Below, one piece after another: positions 10,601 through 22,600 of a stretch of 64,000 nucleotides of DNA; the first letter of the stretch is position 1, and each line of letters starts with the position of its first letter. Under the pieces are notes generated by a model. It was not told the origin of the DNA. It searched no databases and saw nothing but the letters and a program-made list of their open reading frames with translations. This stretch comes from Arcuatula senhousia (lineage: Eukaryota > Mollusca > Bivalvia > Mytilida > Mytilidae), in the NCBI GenBank assembly GCA_963971305.1, contig OZ020317.1:18432001-18496000 (forward strand), read 5' to 3'. The position numbers were made by a program, and so were the translations under genes.

Positions 10601-13600
10601 CTTTTAAAAAATGAACCTCAGAGAATGATCGGGATTTAAAATTATCTAACACATCTTCTTTAAAATCTACATATGATTAATTCCACTACGATTATAGATA
10701 GTGTAACAGTATGATTGTTGTCCTTCTTTGACAGCAGACAAGATCTAAGTAAGTTGAACGTACAATTCTGTAGTTGAACACGATGAATATTCAGCTATTG
10801 AACCTACACACACTGAGAGAGAAAAATGGGGGTGGGGTGGAAAACGAAGGAACTGTATATTTTGAAGACCCCTGGAAAAGGGGAGAAGTGGGTAGGGGCA
10901 GAACATTTAGCCCATGTGTTGCATGATTTGGCGGTTACAAAGGGATCTCTGGCGTGCATAAAGCGTGGCCCTCTCCACACACGTTGCTACACTATGGTTT
11001 GCGGTCAGGTTTTCTGCATTATTGCCTGACGAATCCGGCATTCATTATGACAGGGTTGTCCCATTCATCCGCCTGGGGCACACATCCCAGTCGCTTTTTG
11101 GGGCTAAGCGGCCTGATCCTGATGTCAGGTTTCTGAGCGCTCTTTAGTGGACTTTTACCGGCAAGCTTAGCGCTGCTGCGGGCCTTTTCGCCTCCGGGTA
11201 CATTTTTACCATCAGATCAATTCTTAGACGTTAAAACAATAAGTCGAAACATGGATTTTAAAATTATGAAACTTTACTAGATGAGGCTGAGCTGGCTTGA
11301 TTTTTTTCTGAAATCAATCCTCTGGATATTTCACCTATAAAGGAAAAAAATGAAACAGCTGGATTGTAGATTTTACTTGGAGAAAGCGACCCAAAAGAAA
11401 AGTACACAAAGTAAAAATTAGATTAAATGAAAATATCAAAAGTCCATACAAAACTTCATTGAAGATAGAAGCAGAGGTACCAATAGGGTATCCGAATGTC
11501 AAAAGTCCGAAAGGGCAGCGACAAAACCAGTAAACACCACCAAGAACGGGACAAAATCAGAGAACATGTTAAACATGGAAACATAAAATTACTGAATATC
11601 AAAGAACAACGCGAACTCCAGTCGAAACAAGAGTGAACTCAGGTGCTCCGGAAGAGTAAGCAGTTCCAGCTTGCTATAGCACACCCGTCGCGTTGCCAAT
11701 AGTCCATTCAGCGTGTCAAATCCGGTAAAGAAAAACAAAACAAAAGCCTATCACAAACCAACATCTCCACTCATCTGAAAAATCGAAATCCCATATTTGT
11801 TTATTAGTGCATGATGTCTTCCGTAAAAATTCTTGAGCGAAGACAGCAACCGAGGAGCATTATAACTCTGTGTGAGCAATTTTGCGTCAGACCTGTCGCT
11901 CTGCTAAGGAAATCGATGTAAGTCCCGCACGCTCTGGAGTAACGAATCAATTGAGATACGTGAACTTCATAAGCTGGAGCGGACGGAATGTTGCTACACA
12001 AGAAGGGAAAGTGAACAATTGGAAAGTTGAAGTCATCACGTTTGTCATAGAGCGGGCAGCCTTGTTGAAAGTCTTCCTTGAGAGTCAATTTCGAGATGTA
12101 GATCTAAATATGAAGCACACTTCCTATAATCCGTTGTGTCCTTTATCTCAAGCTCCTGGGGATATATGAGATGGAGAAATAGAAAATAAAGAGATGTGGA
12201 ATAAGTGTACGCAACACAGCCCACAATTAAACGGCAATTTAGAAAAACCACAATGGACAACCGCATGAAAGTCACCAAATCGAGAATTGTTTAGTGAAAG
12301 GACATCATCAATATAACGGAACGCGAGGTTGAAAGAGAGAGCTAGTCTACGGTGTTTTTTGTCTAGAAGAGATTGTAAGAAGTCTGCTTCATATGAATGA
12401 AGAAACAAATCAGAAAACAAATGTGCACAATTAGTGCCCATTGAAATCCCTATTATTTGCTGAAAAACACGTCCACCAAACTGAACAAATATGTTGTCAA
12501 TAAGAAAGTTGAGCATGTCGATTATTGGGCTTCTGTCAATTTGATCTTTTTCGTAGACTCAGGGATGACAAAATAAGTCTTGGTATAATCGACTACAAGA
12601 TATTTGTACCTGCGTTTTCCATTCTTTTTGAAAAAAAACTGCGTTTGATCAGTTGTGCCAATCGCGATTTCAGTTGTTCATGAAATTTTAAATATGTGCA
12701 AAATTGGTGAACAATTCAATGACAATTTTGTAAAATTTATCAAAAGCAATATTATTGACATATTTGGTATTTTTTGTGGAACTTTATGAAAATGGAACAG
12801 AATGCATATGATTTAAAAAAAAAATAAAATACTGTTACATGTATAACTGCTATAACGTTTGACAAATGAATCTTTATTATGATTTTAAGCAGTATGTAAA
12901 ATTCTACACTGGCAAGGGAAATTCGGTTAAACAACTAAAATTATTAAAAATGAAAAAAAAATAAAACTCACTAAATATTTGTTTAATAAACAAAAATTGG
13001 CTGATACCATGGACATGCAAAAATGAAAAGTGAAGGAAAGGGGATGAGACCAACTGAGAGGTTTGGCTTGACCGCCACTGAAAAAGGGGACATGCAATTT
13101 AGCCTACTGCATCTGGATCCTACTGATTATTTTTCTGTCCGAAACTTTTTCCAGGGTTCTTTACATGCAAAAACACGTGACATTTTTCGCAACACGGTGC
13201 ACCACTATTGTTTACAATATTCTGAATTATAGGTTGACGACCCCATCATTCATTATAACCTTACGATCAAGACCTTCATGATGACATGGCTGCCCAATTC
13301 ATCCACCTGGGAAAACATATTCCAGTCGCTTTAACGCACAAGGGACATGACATTTGACCAAACACAGTGCACCACTATGGATTGAAAAAAAGGTATCTGC
13401 ATAATAGCTTGACAACCCCAGCATTCATATGACAGGGTTACCCCATTCAACTACCTGGGATACATCATCGTTGTATTATGGGAAACATGGTCTCGTCCGA
13501 TGTCAGTTTCTGAAAGTTCTTTATGGAACTCTTTTCAGCTTAGCGCTGTTGCAGACCTATTCGCCTAACGGACACCGCACGGGTAGAAAAGGACAGTTAT

Positions 13601-16600
13601 AAAAAATCAAGGAGAAGATATTTATAATATAAAATGAGATATAAAATAACTAAATTTCTGCTTTAATGTTTTTAAACGAAACACCTGCATCAGACGTATC
13701 CTATAATTTTGGTGATAATACTGACCAGGTTGATAATATAAATGATCTTTAAAAAAAATTATTACGTTCACTATAACATTCTACTACTTCAAAACTACTA
13801 CATTTACTGTTTTCTCAAAGTGTCTAGTATTTAAAGTACTAATAATTTAGTATACACTCTGTATATTTTCTTTAAAGTCAAGGAAAATTTAGAGGGTTTA
13901 CAGTATACTCTAGAGTTAAAATGAGAAATACGTTGTTAAAAGCACGGGTAGATACGATAAGTCCACTCCATTAATAATTATGATCAATGGGACGAGGTAA
14001 TAACGGCCGTTTATCAACTATTTCCCACCGTTTAACTGCACGTGCAGACATTTTCGAAAACGTCAGAAAATTCAAAATGTTTCCGCCAGAAAGAATTTTC
14101 ATTCATAGAACTTTGAGTCTCGTGCAATTTGGAAGATTCTCTACATGAAAGAACTCACAATGCTCGAATAAAACACTGGACACTACTGGACCTACATTAG
14201 AGATTAAATACTCAAATTCAACTTGAACTATTAAAAACAATGAACAATTAACATGTTAAGTGAAAAATTACAAATACCAAAACGCAGGTATAAACGGTTA
14301 ATTTGGATATGCTATATATCGATATTTCAAGGAGTAACCTTTCATTAGTAGCATTTAAATCACAACACTGGAAGGTCAAATTCCCAAACGGTTGAAAGGG
14401 AAAAGTACTCAAAACCAAAACAAAGAAGCCAAATCAAGCACAAAGGATATCGACTATGTGCAATACAATGAAAGAAAGCTGGTGTTTTAAACAATTTTGA
14501 ATTTAAAAATCGGAAAATTTCAGCAACAAATTAAAAATATTAGAAATTTTATGGTCAATCGTGTCACACAAGTCTGACGACCAGGCTTATGACTTCCCTC
14601 GGGGGCCTCTCATCCACCAGCAGCGGTTATTGCCCTGTGGTTTCAAAATTACAAAAAAACAAAACGCGGGTATAAACGGTTAATTTGGATATGCTTGGAT
14701 ATATTTGGAAAACAAGTATTCTGAAGTAAATTATGTCCGATTAAACAATTTTGCTTTACTATTGAATTTAAGTCCATCAACATTTTAGGGAATTTTGAAA
14801 ATCCTTAATTCTTACATAAAGCTGCCATAAGAACCTTGGAATGGATAAAACCAAAACGATTTTTTTTGGCATTTATTTGTCTTAATATTACTTTGAAAGG
14901 ATAGGTTGCGATAAGACCCCTTTTTTATCCTACCAGGAAAGTCAAAAATAAAATTAGATGAATTCTGCAACAAAATGTCTTGTTGGAAAGGTAGATGTTT
15001 ATATTTGTGGAAAATAATCGTCTGTAGTATAAAAGCTTATTTTTTTTAGTGATTGGTGCTTGTAATGAACCACTTCAAATAATTTGAACATTGGAAAAGT
15101 GGTCAAACAGAGTGATATGTATCCTTCCTGGAAGTATAGCTTTGCACGCGGAACCAGCTTCATATTTTGTTCAAAAACTTGTATTACTAAGACACATTTT
15201 GTGTGAAAGTTTCAAGCTGGTTCTGCGTACAAGACGTACTGATTGATTGATCGTTGGTTGCTTAGTGTCCCGTCGGCGATATTTCAGCAATAATCGGGAC
15301 ATCAACATGATATAATAATTAAATCAAAATTGGAAATAAAACGGAGTCAAAAGACCGTAGATAAAACAAAAGGTATGAAAAGATAAATTGATAAAAAGCA
15401 AACATTAAAAATGAACAAACTAAAATATAAAACTAATCATAAGGAAAAAATAACAAACACAACGTAAAAGCAATGCAAATAATAATATAAAACAGTAATT
15501 GTAGAAGAACTATATCTTAGAAAAACAGATCTAAATTTTTGAAAACAATCCAATTTCCAAAAATGATATAATGACATCGGTTTGGGTGCCGCTGAACAAA
15601 TCGTGCATTGTGGCACAATTGAAATACTTCATACGTGCTGGAGCAACATCAGCACAGTCGAGAAGAACACGCTTCAAAGAATACCGCGAGTCACAGGGAA
15701 TGCACATCGGGGCCTTCTTCTCCTGTGTCATCAGGTGGCCATGAGTTACTCTAGAGTGTCCTATACGACATCTAGAGATGACCACCTGGTCTCGACGGCA
15801 TCTAAATGAAACATGACTCTCCCGAACTGTGGTTTTAGCTCATGAAGTTTGTTGTGCTCAGCGGCAGCCCAAACCTCATCCCATAAAGTCTGAACATATA
15901 TTCGGATTGTATTTCTACAATCCGAATAAGGAATAAAACAGTTGGACACGGGTTTACGAAGGGCTTCCTTTGCAACCCTGTCCACAACTGAATTCCCATG
16001 AATACCAGTATGACTGGGTACCCATAGGAAAATCAATTCTACGCCACCTCTAATCAATTGATGAACCATATATACAATGTTAGAAATTAATGCGTTTTTC
16101 AATTTACAATTCTCAATTGCCAGGAGACAAGAGAGAGAATAGGAACAGATAAAGAATTGAGAGTGCTCAGAAGCATCAATTAACTTGAAGGCTAAAATGA
16201 TGGCTCTTGCTTCAGCTGTAAAAATGGAAGCAGTAGACGGGAGGCGTTGTGTTGACGTGTTATTCCATGAGACAGCAGCAGCAGCAACGCTATCACCATC
16301 TTCAGAGCCATCTGTATAAACTGTTAGAAATCCAGGATATCTAGATTTAATTTCGGAATAATCTTGTTGAATAAGTAGATGATTTGTTTCAGATTTTTTA
16401 TGTTTACGGAGATCAAAAATAAATTTGGGCTTTAACAGTTCCCAGGGTGGGACTCTCAAAGGCTTGACAGGTTTTATAGATTCTAAATCAATCTTCAGAT
16501 TAGTCAGGTGAGGTTCGATACGAATACCAAAAGGAGGAGTTTTGTTTTCATGTTTTTCATACATATTCCTGAGAGGTGGTTTTAAAACACAGTCGTGGGC

Positions 16601-19600
16601 AGGGTTGCTAGGAAAGGCTTTAATTTGGTGGGCAGGGGCAAGACTTACTGAAAAATTAAAAAAGACTATAATTTTTACCTCAGTAGTTAGTAGTTTCAAA
16701 AAATAAAAAATATCTGGGTTTTCTTCGTTTTTCTTAAGATTAGTTGTTATTTTTAATTGTTGTTCAAAGTAATGTATATATACCAGGAACCTTTAATATA
16801 ACTGGCAAACACTGTCTTCAAGTAAACATGTATAAGCACAAAATTTAAATGTATTGAAGGTCTACCGTGAAATATTCCTTACATCAAGATGACATTTTCA
16901 TTCAAAATGGGCCAATTTGGGACTAGATTTTCCAATTTGTGTGTATGCAAAAGTATGAAAAAGTATTCTTTCACAACAGTACAACCATTTTGCTACAAAA
17001 TAAGGTATTATGTAACAAGTTTGGAAATACTTTTTATTTTTCGCCTCTAGATGGGCCGAAATAGGGCCTTATCGCAACCCATCCTTTGTAATTCATTGGA
17101 ATGTCTAAGTCTGGTATTATTTTGTTCCGAAAAGTATGATTGTTTATACGAAATGTTAGTTTGAATTTTTTAACACTTACACTTCAATGCAACACGCCCA
17201 AGAAATGTATTTAATGTTCACTTATTTAATTACCAATATATCCGACAGCTGTCAAATAAGTTTTGTTTACACCTGCACTAAAGGTGCTATAAAACGTTTA
17301 ACATATTCTCTCCTCGAAATTTACCTTGACTGTCATCTTTGAAGGTAGGAGACCATATGAAAAGGGTAATATCAATTTCATTGGTTTTCGTAGCTTCCAG
17401 CTTGAGCAGTTTTGTAACCAGGAAAAGAAACTCCTCTACTGATTCTTTGAAACGGCACTCGTCAGCTATTATATTGATATCTGTCTGGGTATATACAATC
17501 AACGATCCTATATGAGTAAACTGAATATTAAAATCGCCCAGCATATTCATTTGCTCAAACTTTTGCTGCATTTGTTCAACCTCCCAGTCACCAGGGCTTA
17601 AAAACGTCCAGACAACAATGCACTTCTTAAATTTGGAATCTGCAAAAAAAAAAGATTAATATAAATATACATTAAAAACAAAAGAAGCATTGACTAAGCA
17701 TATATTACCATTTTGTATGACTTTACTTTATTATTTTACGTGATCATTTATTTGGTTGTGTATTTAAAAATAGTTCCATACAAGGTCTGATGCATTTTTA
17801 TAAAAAACGTATCATTGAGAGAGTGGTTACAGGACTCCCACGCGGAGCCCATGTGACAAAAAGGCCCACAGCAGAGCTTACCTTGTCGTTATAGGCGACT
17901 GAGTGTCTTGGGATTCTGATATATGGTAAGTGTTCAGCCGACAGATAAACAAAGTTTACCTTACTGACTGAATTGGGCGGCCCTCGTCCGTGGGGATTGT
18001 CAAATCTTTTATACGAAAACTCTGCCTGCAGACCATAGTGGACACTGGACAAACGTTAGGAGAGAGTGCCATGGTTAATGAAATTAAAAATATATTGTTG
18101 TGGTCGGACAAATAGTGGATCAAATTGATGATTTTTATCATCCAAATCCACTTCTTTCATTTTTCTTTCGTCTTAAAAATTAGCTGTTCCATTCCTTTCC
18201 AACTTTCCCCCATATTTCTTTTCATTTATGTTCATGTTATCATTCCTTTCATGCTTATCGCCATTGTGTTATTAGGGCATAGAACACTCTTTCACCCACT
18301 AACTAAATCATAATTCATTGCTAGTGCCTTATAGTGTATATTTTATGCTAGTATCGTATTTGGTTTTGGTGTATCTGTAGAATTTTTGATATACGTGTTG
18401 TCCATGATACAAAAGTACAGGATAAAACGAAAGTCAAACCACAATGAAGGAATAAGATTCCGGATACATAAACTTATAACTGCAGAAATCAAAGTCCTGG
18501 ATACATGAACGTTCACATATTTTATTATTTTGAATTAGTCCAGAAAACATATGAAAAACACAATAAACATATTTACATCAACGATACCGCTCACGGAGCG
18601 GTGTAAACCCAGAGCGGTGTAAACCCGGAGCCTACATCTTGGCGTCTGTCCACTAACTCCTACATTCTAAAACTGATCTTTTTAAAAACTAATTTAAAAA
18701 TAATGTTAGCACCTTTTACTTAAAAGCCTTATAGCGACGGATTAAGAAATTACAAGATCAAAAGAGAGGAAAAGACGGATTAGAAATTGACAGGAATTAC
18801 TTAGTTTTGACATGTTTGTCTAATTGACTTTATTGTCGTTCTTGACTTAATCTTAATCTTATAAAATACAGGAAAAATGTGTGAAAAATAATGCAAACAA
18901 ATAAAGTAAAAATATATGAAACTTGACGGTTGCTGATAAAAATAAAGTAAAATCGTGTAAAAATATAAAATCAAAGTTCTATATGAAAAATGAAATATTT
19001 TGATACCTAACATGATATGAAAAGACGCAAAAATAGAAATTTAACATTTTATGAAAATCTACACTACGACAACTCTTCCCTCGCCCGAGTAGCTTCGGAC
19101 CCCGAAGCTGTAAATCAAAAAATATGAAATTATAGAAAAAAAATTAGCTTAAGACGAGTTGTTCAAAAACAAAATATTTTTGCAAATGAAAACCATATAT
19201 GTCACGAAAAATAACCAAGTTATGAGTTAAAAAATAGAATTATCAATCTTCATGCGTGGCTTTGGTCCATATGGTGCACATCTAACATATGATCGTACAC
19301 GGACAGAAACGCCTTATTGCAATAAGAATGACCTAATATACATAGAATAAAACAAAAGTTTTTACTGCTATCATGCCATATATCGGCTTCGGATAGCTAG
19401 TCGACCCTTTTTGGGTATATGCGACCAAAAATCTATGAATAAAAAAAATTCTCACTAAGCACAAAACAAGGTGCGTGAAATGGTTAAAAATACTCGTCTT
19501 AAATAATCAAAAAGAAACAAAATTTGAATTCTGGTCTTGAAAAACTAATTTAAGAAAAATAAATAAATTGTGGCTCGTCAACCCCAATTTTAGCACTATA

Positions 19601-22600
19601 TAAACATCAGACAATGAAAATAAACTATCTGAAAATAAATAAGCTAATCAAAAGCAAAATGAAATGTCCAAATATATTCAAAAGTTCATCTTTGTGAGTC
19701 TTCTGGAATACCAGGAATCATCACTCCAAGGAATGTCCTCTGTAAATGTCATATTTCCAGTGGAATGTCCACACACATTGGTAAACGGAAATCCGAATAC
19801 ACATTTTCTTCATTATCTTAATTTGTATCAGCTCAATAGGGCAAACGGGTGGGAATCTATCGTTTAGTGTCTTAATTACTTCATCCTTGAACACAATTGA
19901 AATATGAAACGAATAAATGAAATGTTCATCAAGTCCGTTGTTCGGGACGGCGTCTTCTGAGTACTTCTTCTCCTGGGGAACTGGAACTCGCATGGCAGCT
20001 TGAGGTAGCGCGGGTCAGCCTCTCTTCTGCACCAATTATCGTAACGAGTTTTGGTGTATCTGTAGAATTTTTGATATACGTGTTGTCCATGATACAAAAG
20101 TACAGGATAAAACGAAAGTCAAACCACACTGAAGGAATAAGATTCCGGATACATAAACTTATAACTGCAGAAATCAAAGTCCTGGATACATGAACGTTCA
20201 CATATTTTATTATTTTGAATTAGTCCAGAAAACATATGAAAAACACAATTAACATATTTACATCAACGATACCGCTCACGGAGCGGTGTAAACCCGGAGC
20301 GGTGTAAACCCGGAGCCTACATCTTGGCGTCTGTCCACTAACTCCTACATTCTAAAACTGATCTTTTTAAAAACTAATTTAAAAATAATGTTAGCACCTT
20401 TTACTTAAAAGCCTTATAGCGACGGATTAAGAAATTACAAGATCAAAAGAGAGGAAAAGACGGATTAGAAATTGACAGGAATTACTTAGTTTTGACATGT
20501 TTGTCTAATTGACTTTATTGTCGTTCTTGACTTAATCTTAATCTTATAAAATACAGGAAAAATGTGTGAAAAATAATGCAAACAAATAAAGTAAAAATAT
20601 ATGAAACTTGACGGTTGCTGATAAAAATAAAGTAAAATCGTGTAAAAATATAAAATCAAAGTTCTATATGAAAAATGAAATATTTTGATACCTAACATGA
20701 TATGAAAAGACGCAAAAATAGAAATTTAACATTTTATGAAAATCTACACTACGACACTAGTGTCTCATAGTGTATATTTTATACATTTTATTAGATCAAT
20801 ACATGTTTCTATGACAAAATACAAATGCCCCGAACTAAACCACCAATCTCAAACGAATTCGAAAAGACAAAACAAGGCGTATACATCGTAAAAATTGGGG
20901 ATAACTATAATATATGGTTCTGACTTTCGACATGCATTTTAGAAGAAATGGGGGGTCAAACCAGAAGTGGCGAGGAGTTATGTTAGAACATTCCTGGAAG
21001 GTTTCCAGATGTCAATTTGAAAACGTGTCAGGAGAATTAAAAGATATTTTGCACAGCTGTTAATCGCAATAAAATACAGATAAAACTCTTTTGACAGGAT
21101 AATCCGAGAAATGTTATTGAAGTTTTGCCTTTTAATATAATTTTCTTAAACTTTGAAATTATAAAACTATCTAGTCCAAGAGAGATAACTCATTTCTTCC
21201 CCCTCTATTTGAATAGCGAATGTATTGTACATATATAAAAATTATATATAAAATAATAAAAGATTTTAATCTATGGCTAGTAAATGAGTTATTAAAAGAA
21301 TTGTTAAGATGGTTAAACAACGTTTTCAAATTTACAATCCAAATAAATGAATTACAATAAAAACTATAACTTGAAGTAATACAATTTTCAAAGATGCTTT
21401 TAATAAATTTTCGGAAAGAAAGTCCTTCAAAATGTTACATGTAAACTAAAGCCTAAAGAATTTTCTAAATTGAAGAGTTAGGGGTTAAACTTCCGTAAGG
21501 GATATTTTTTGTTTACTTAAAATAGGAAAGTCATTCTTTTATTTGAAGTAGGATTTATTTCTGGGAAATGCAACATAATAATTGAAATTTTAATAATTGA
21601 AATTGAAAAACTTTGGAGTTTTGAATACAGATGGGTCTAAACCTAACCTGTATGCAAACCAAACTAAAAAAGCAAACCAGAAGTCTGGTTTTAGTTTACT
21701 ATTTATTTTGTTTGGTTTACCTTAGCAAACCAAAGTTTACTAATTTTACTTGAAAAGTAAACCAGACGGCAGTGTTGGTTTTGTTTGGTCAGAGCGAACC
21801 AAACTTGAAAAAAGCAAACCAAACCAGTGCCCAAGTGAGCAAACTGCGAACATGCGCAGATGATTCATATATATGATGCTAAAGAATGTCCGACACAATT
21901 ATTGCATTTGATACACAAATATCATATACGAAAGGTTTCAATCGATTTGCAAATTCTAATTTAATATTTAACATCATAATAGATTGGTATAACATGCATA
22001 AACCAAAACAGCACCTTAGTTTGTTATTTTAAAGAATTGAAGTAGGACGACACCCAAAATATTTCATGATACATGTATTCGATCTCGGTAAACAAATGTT
22101 TTATTTGATTATTGTTTTACTCAAATTACTAATAAGAGCCCTGCATCGAAGATGCGGACGCCCTATAGTTTTCACTTTGTCCTTCTGTCCGTCCGTCAAC
22201 CACTCTTGTGAACACTTAAACTCAAAAACTATTAACAACACAGTTATCAAATTTTGTACTGCTTCTCAGTAGCATGTCATAATTTGCATATTAAAATGTC
22301 ATGCAAACATGTGCAATATTTCTGAAAAAAAACTTCCATTTTTTTATCGAAAATCACAAATTTGGAAAATTGGACTTTGTGTGAACACTATAACTCAAAC
22401 ACTATTAACAATACAGTTCTGAAGCTTTGTACAGTTGGTAAGTTGCATGCCATGATGTGCAAATTAAGTTTTTGTGCAAATCCCTGTAATATTTTATAAA
22501 TCACAGATTTTGAGAATTGGATTTTGTTAACACTAAAACAATAAAACTCACAAGCTATAAATAATTCTGTTTGTACAGCTGCGCATGCTAAGTAGCATGT

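Larger units (their letters stand above)
14896..17087. mobile_element. TIR element (family T) carrying a nested LINE
   Basis: The left end aaaggataggttgcgataag and the right end (reverse complement aaaggatgggttgcgataag) are near-identical inverted repeats. The inner sequence near 15135-15235 and 16655-16920 matches, in opposite orientation, the ~790-bp element at 46233-47026 that has the same ends. Without the nested LINE the element is about 0.8 kb, too short for a transposase and with no coding frame, so it is non-autonomous. Target-site duplication is unresolved: the flanks do not give an unambiguous match. Confidence 0.75.
18348..20760 (-). mobile_element. complete non-autonomous LTR retrotransposon with target duplication
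   Basis: Two direct 720-bp LTRs (18352-19071 and 20037-20756) enclose 965 bases and are flanked by CTAG (18348-18351 and 20757-20760), a 4-bp target duplication, or CTAGT if one terminal base is trimmed. On the - strand the LTRs begin TGTCGTA and end TACGATA. A primer-binding site resembling the 3' end of a Leu tRNA (attggtgcagaagagaggc) follows the 5' LTR and a purine tract (gcgagggaagag) precedes the 3' LTR. The interior lacks protease, RT or integrase, so it depends on a relative. Only a handful of differences separate the LTRs (about 99% identical by eye), indicating recent insertion. Confidence 0.85.

Noticed and set aside
16640..16699. First codons of the RNase H frame as its true start
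   Set aside because: They belong to the outer TIR element; the LINE insertion begins at 16638, so the ATG is accidental.
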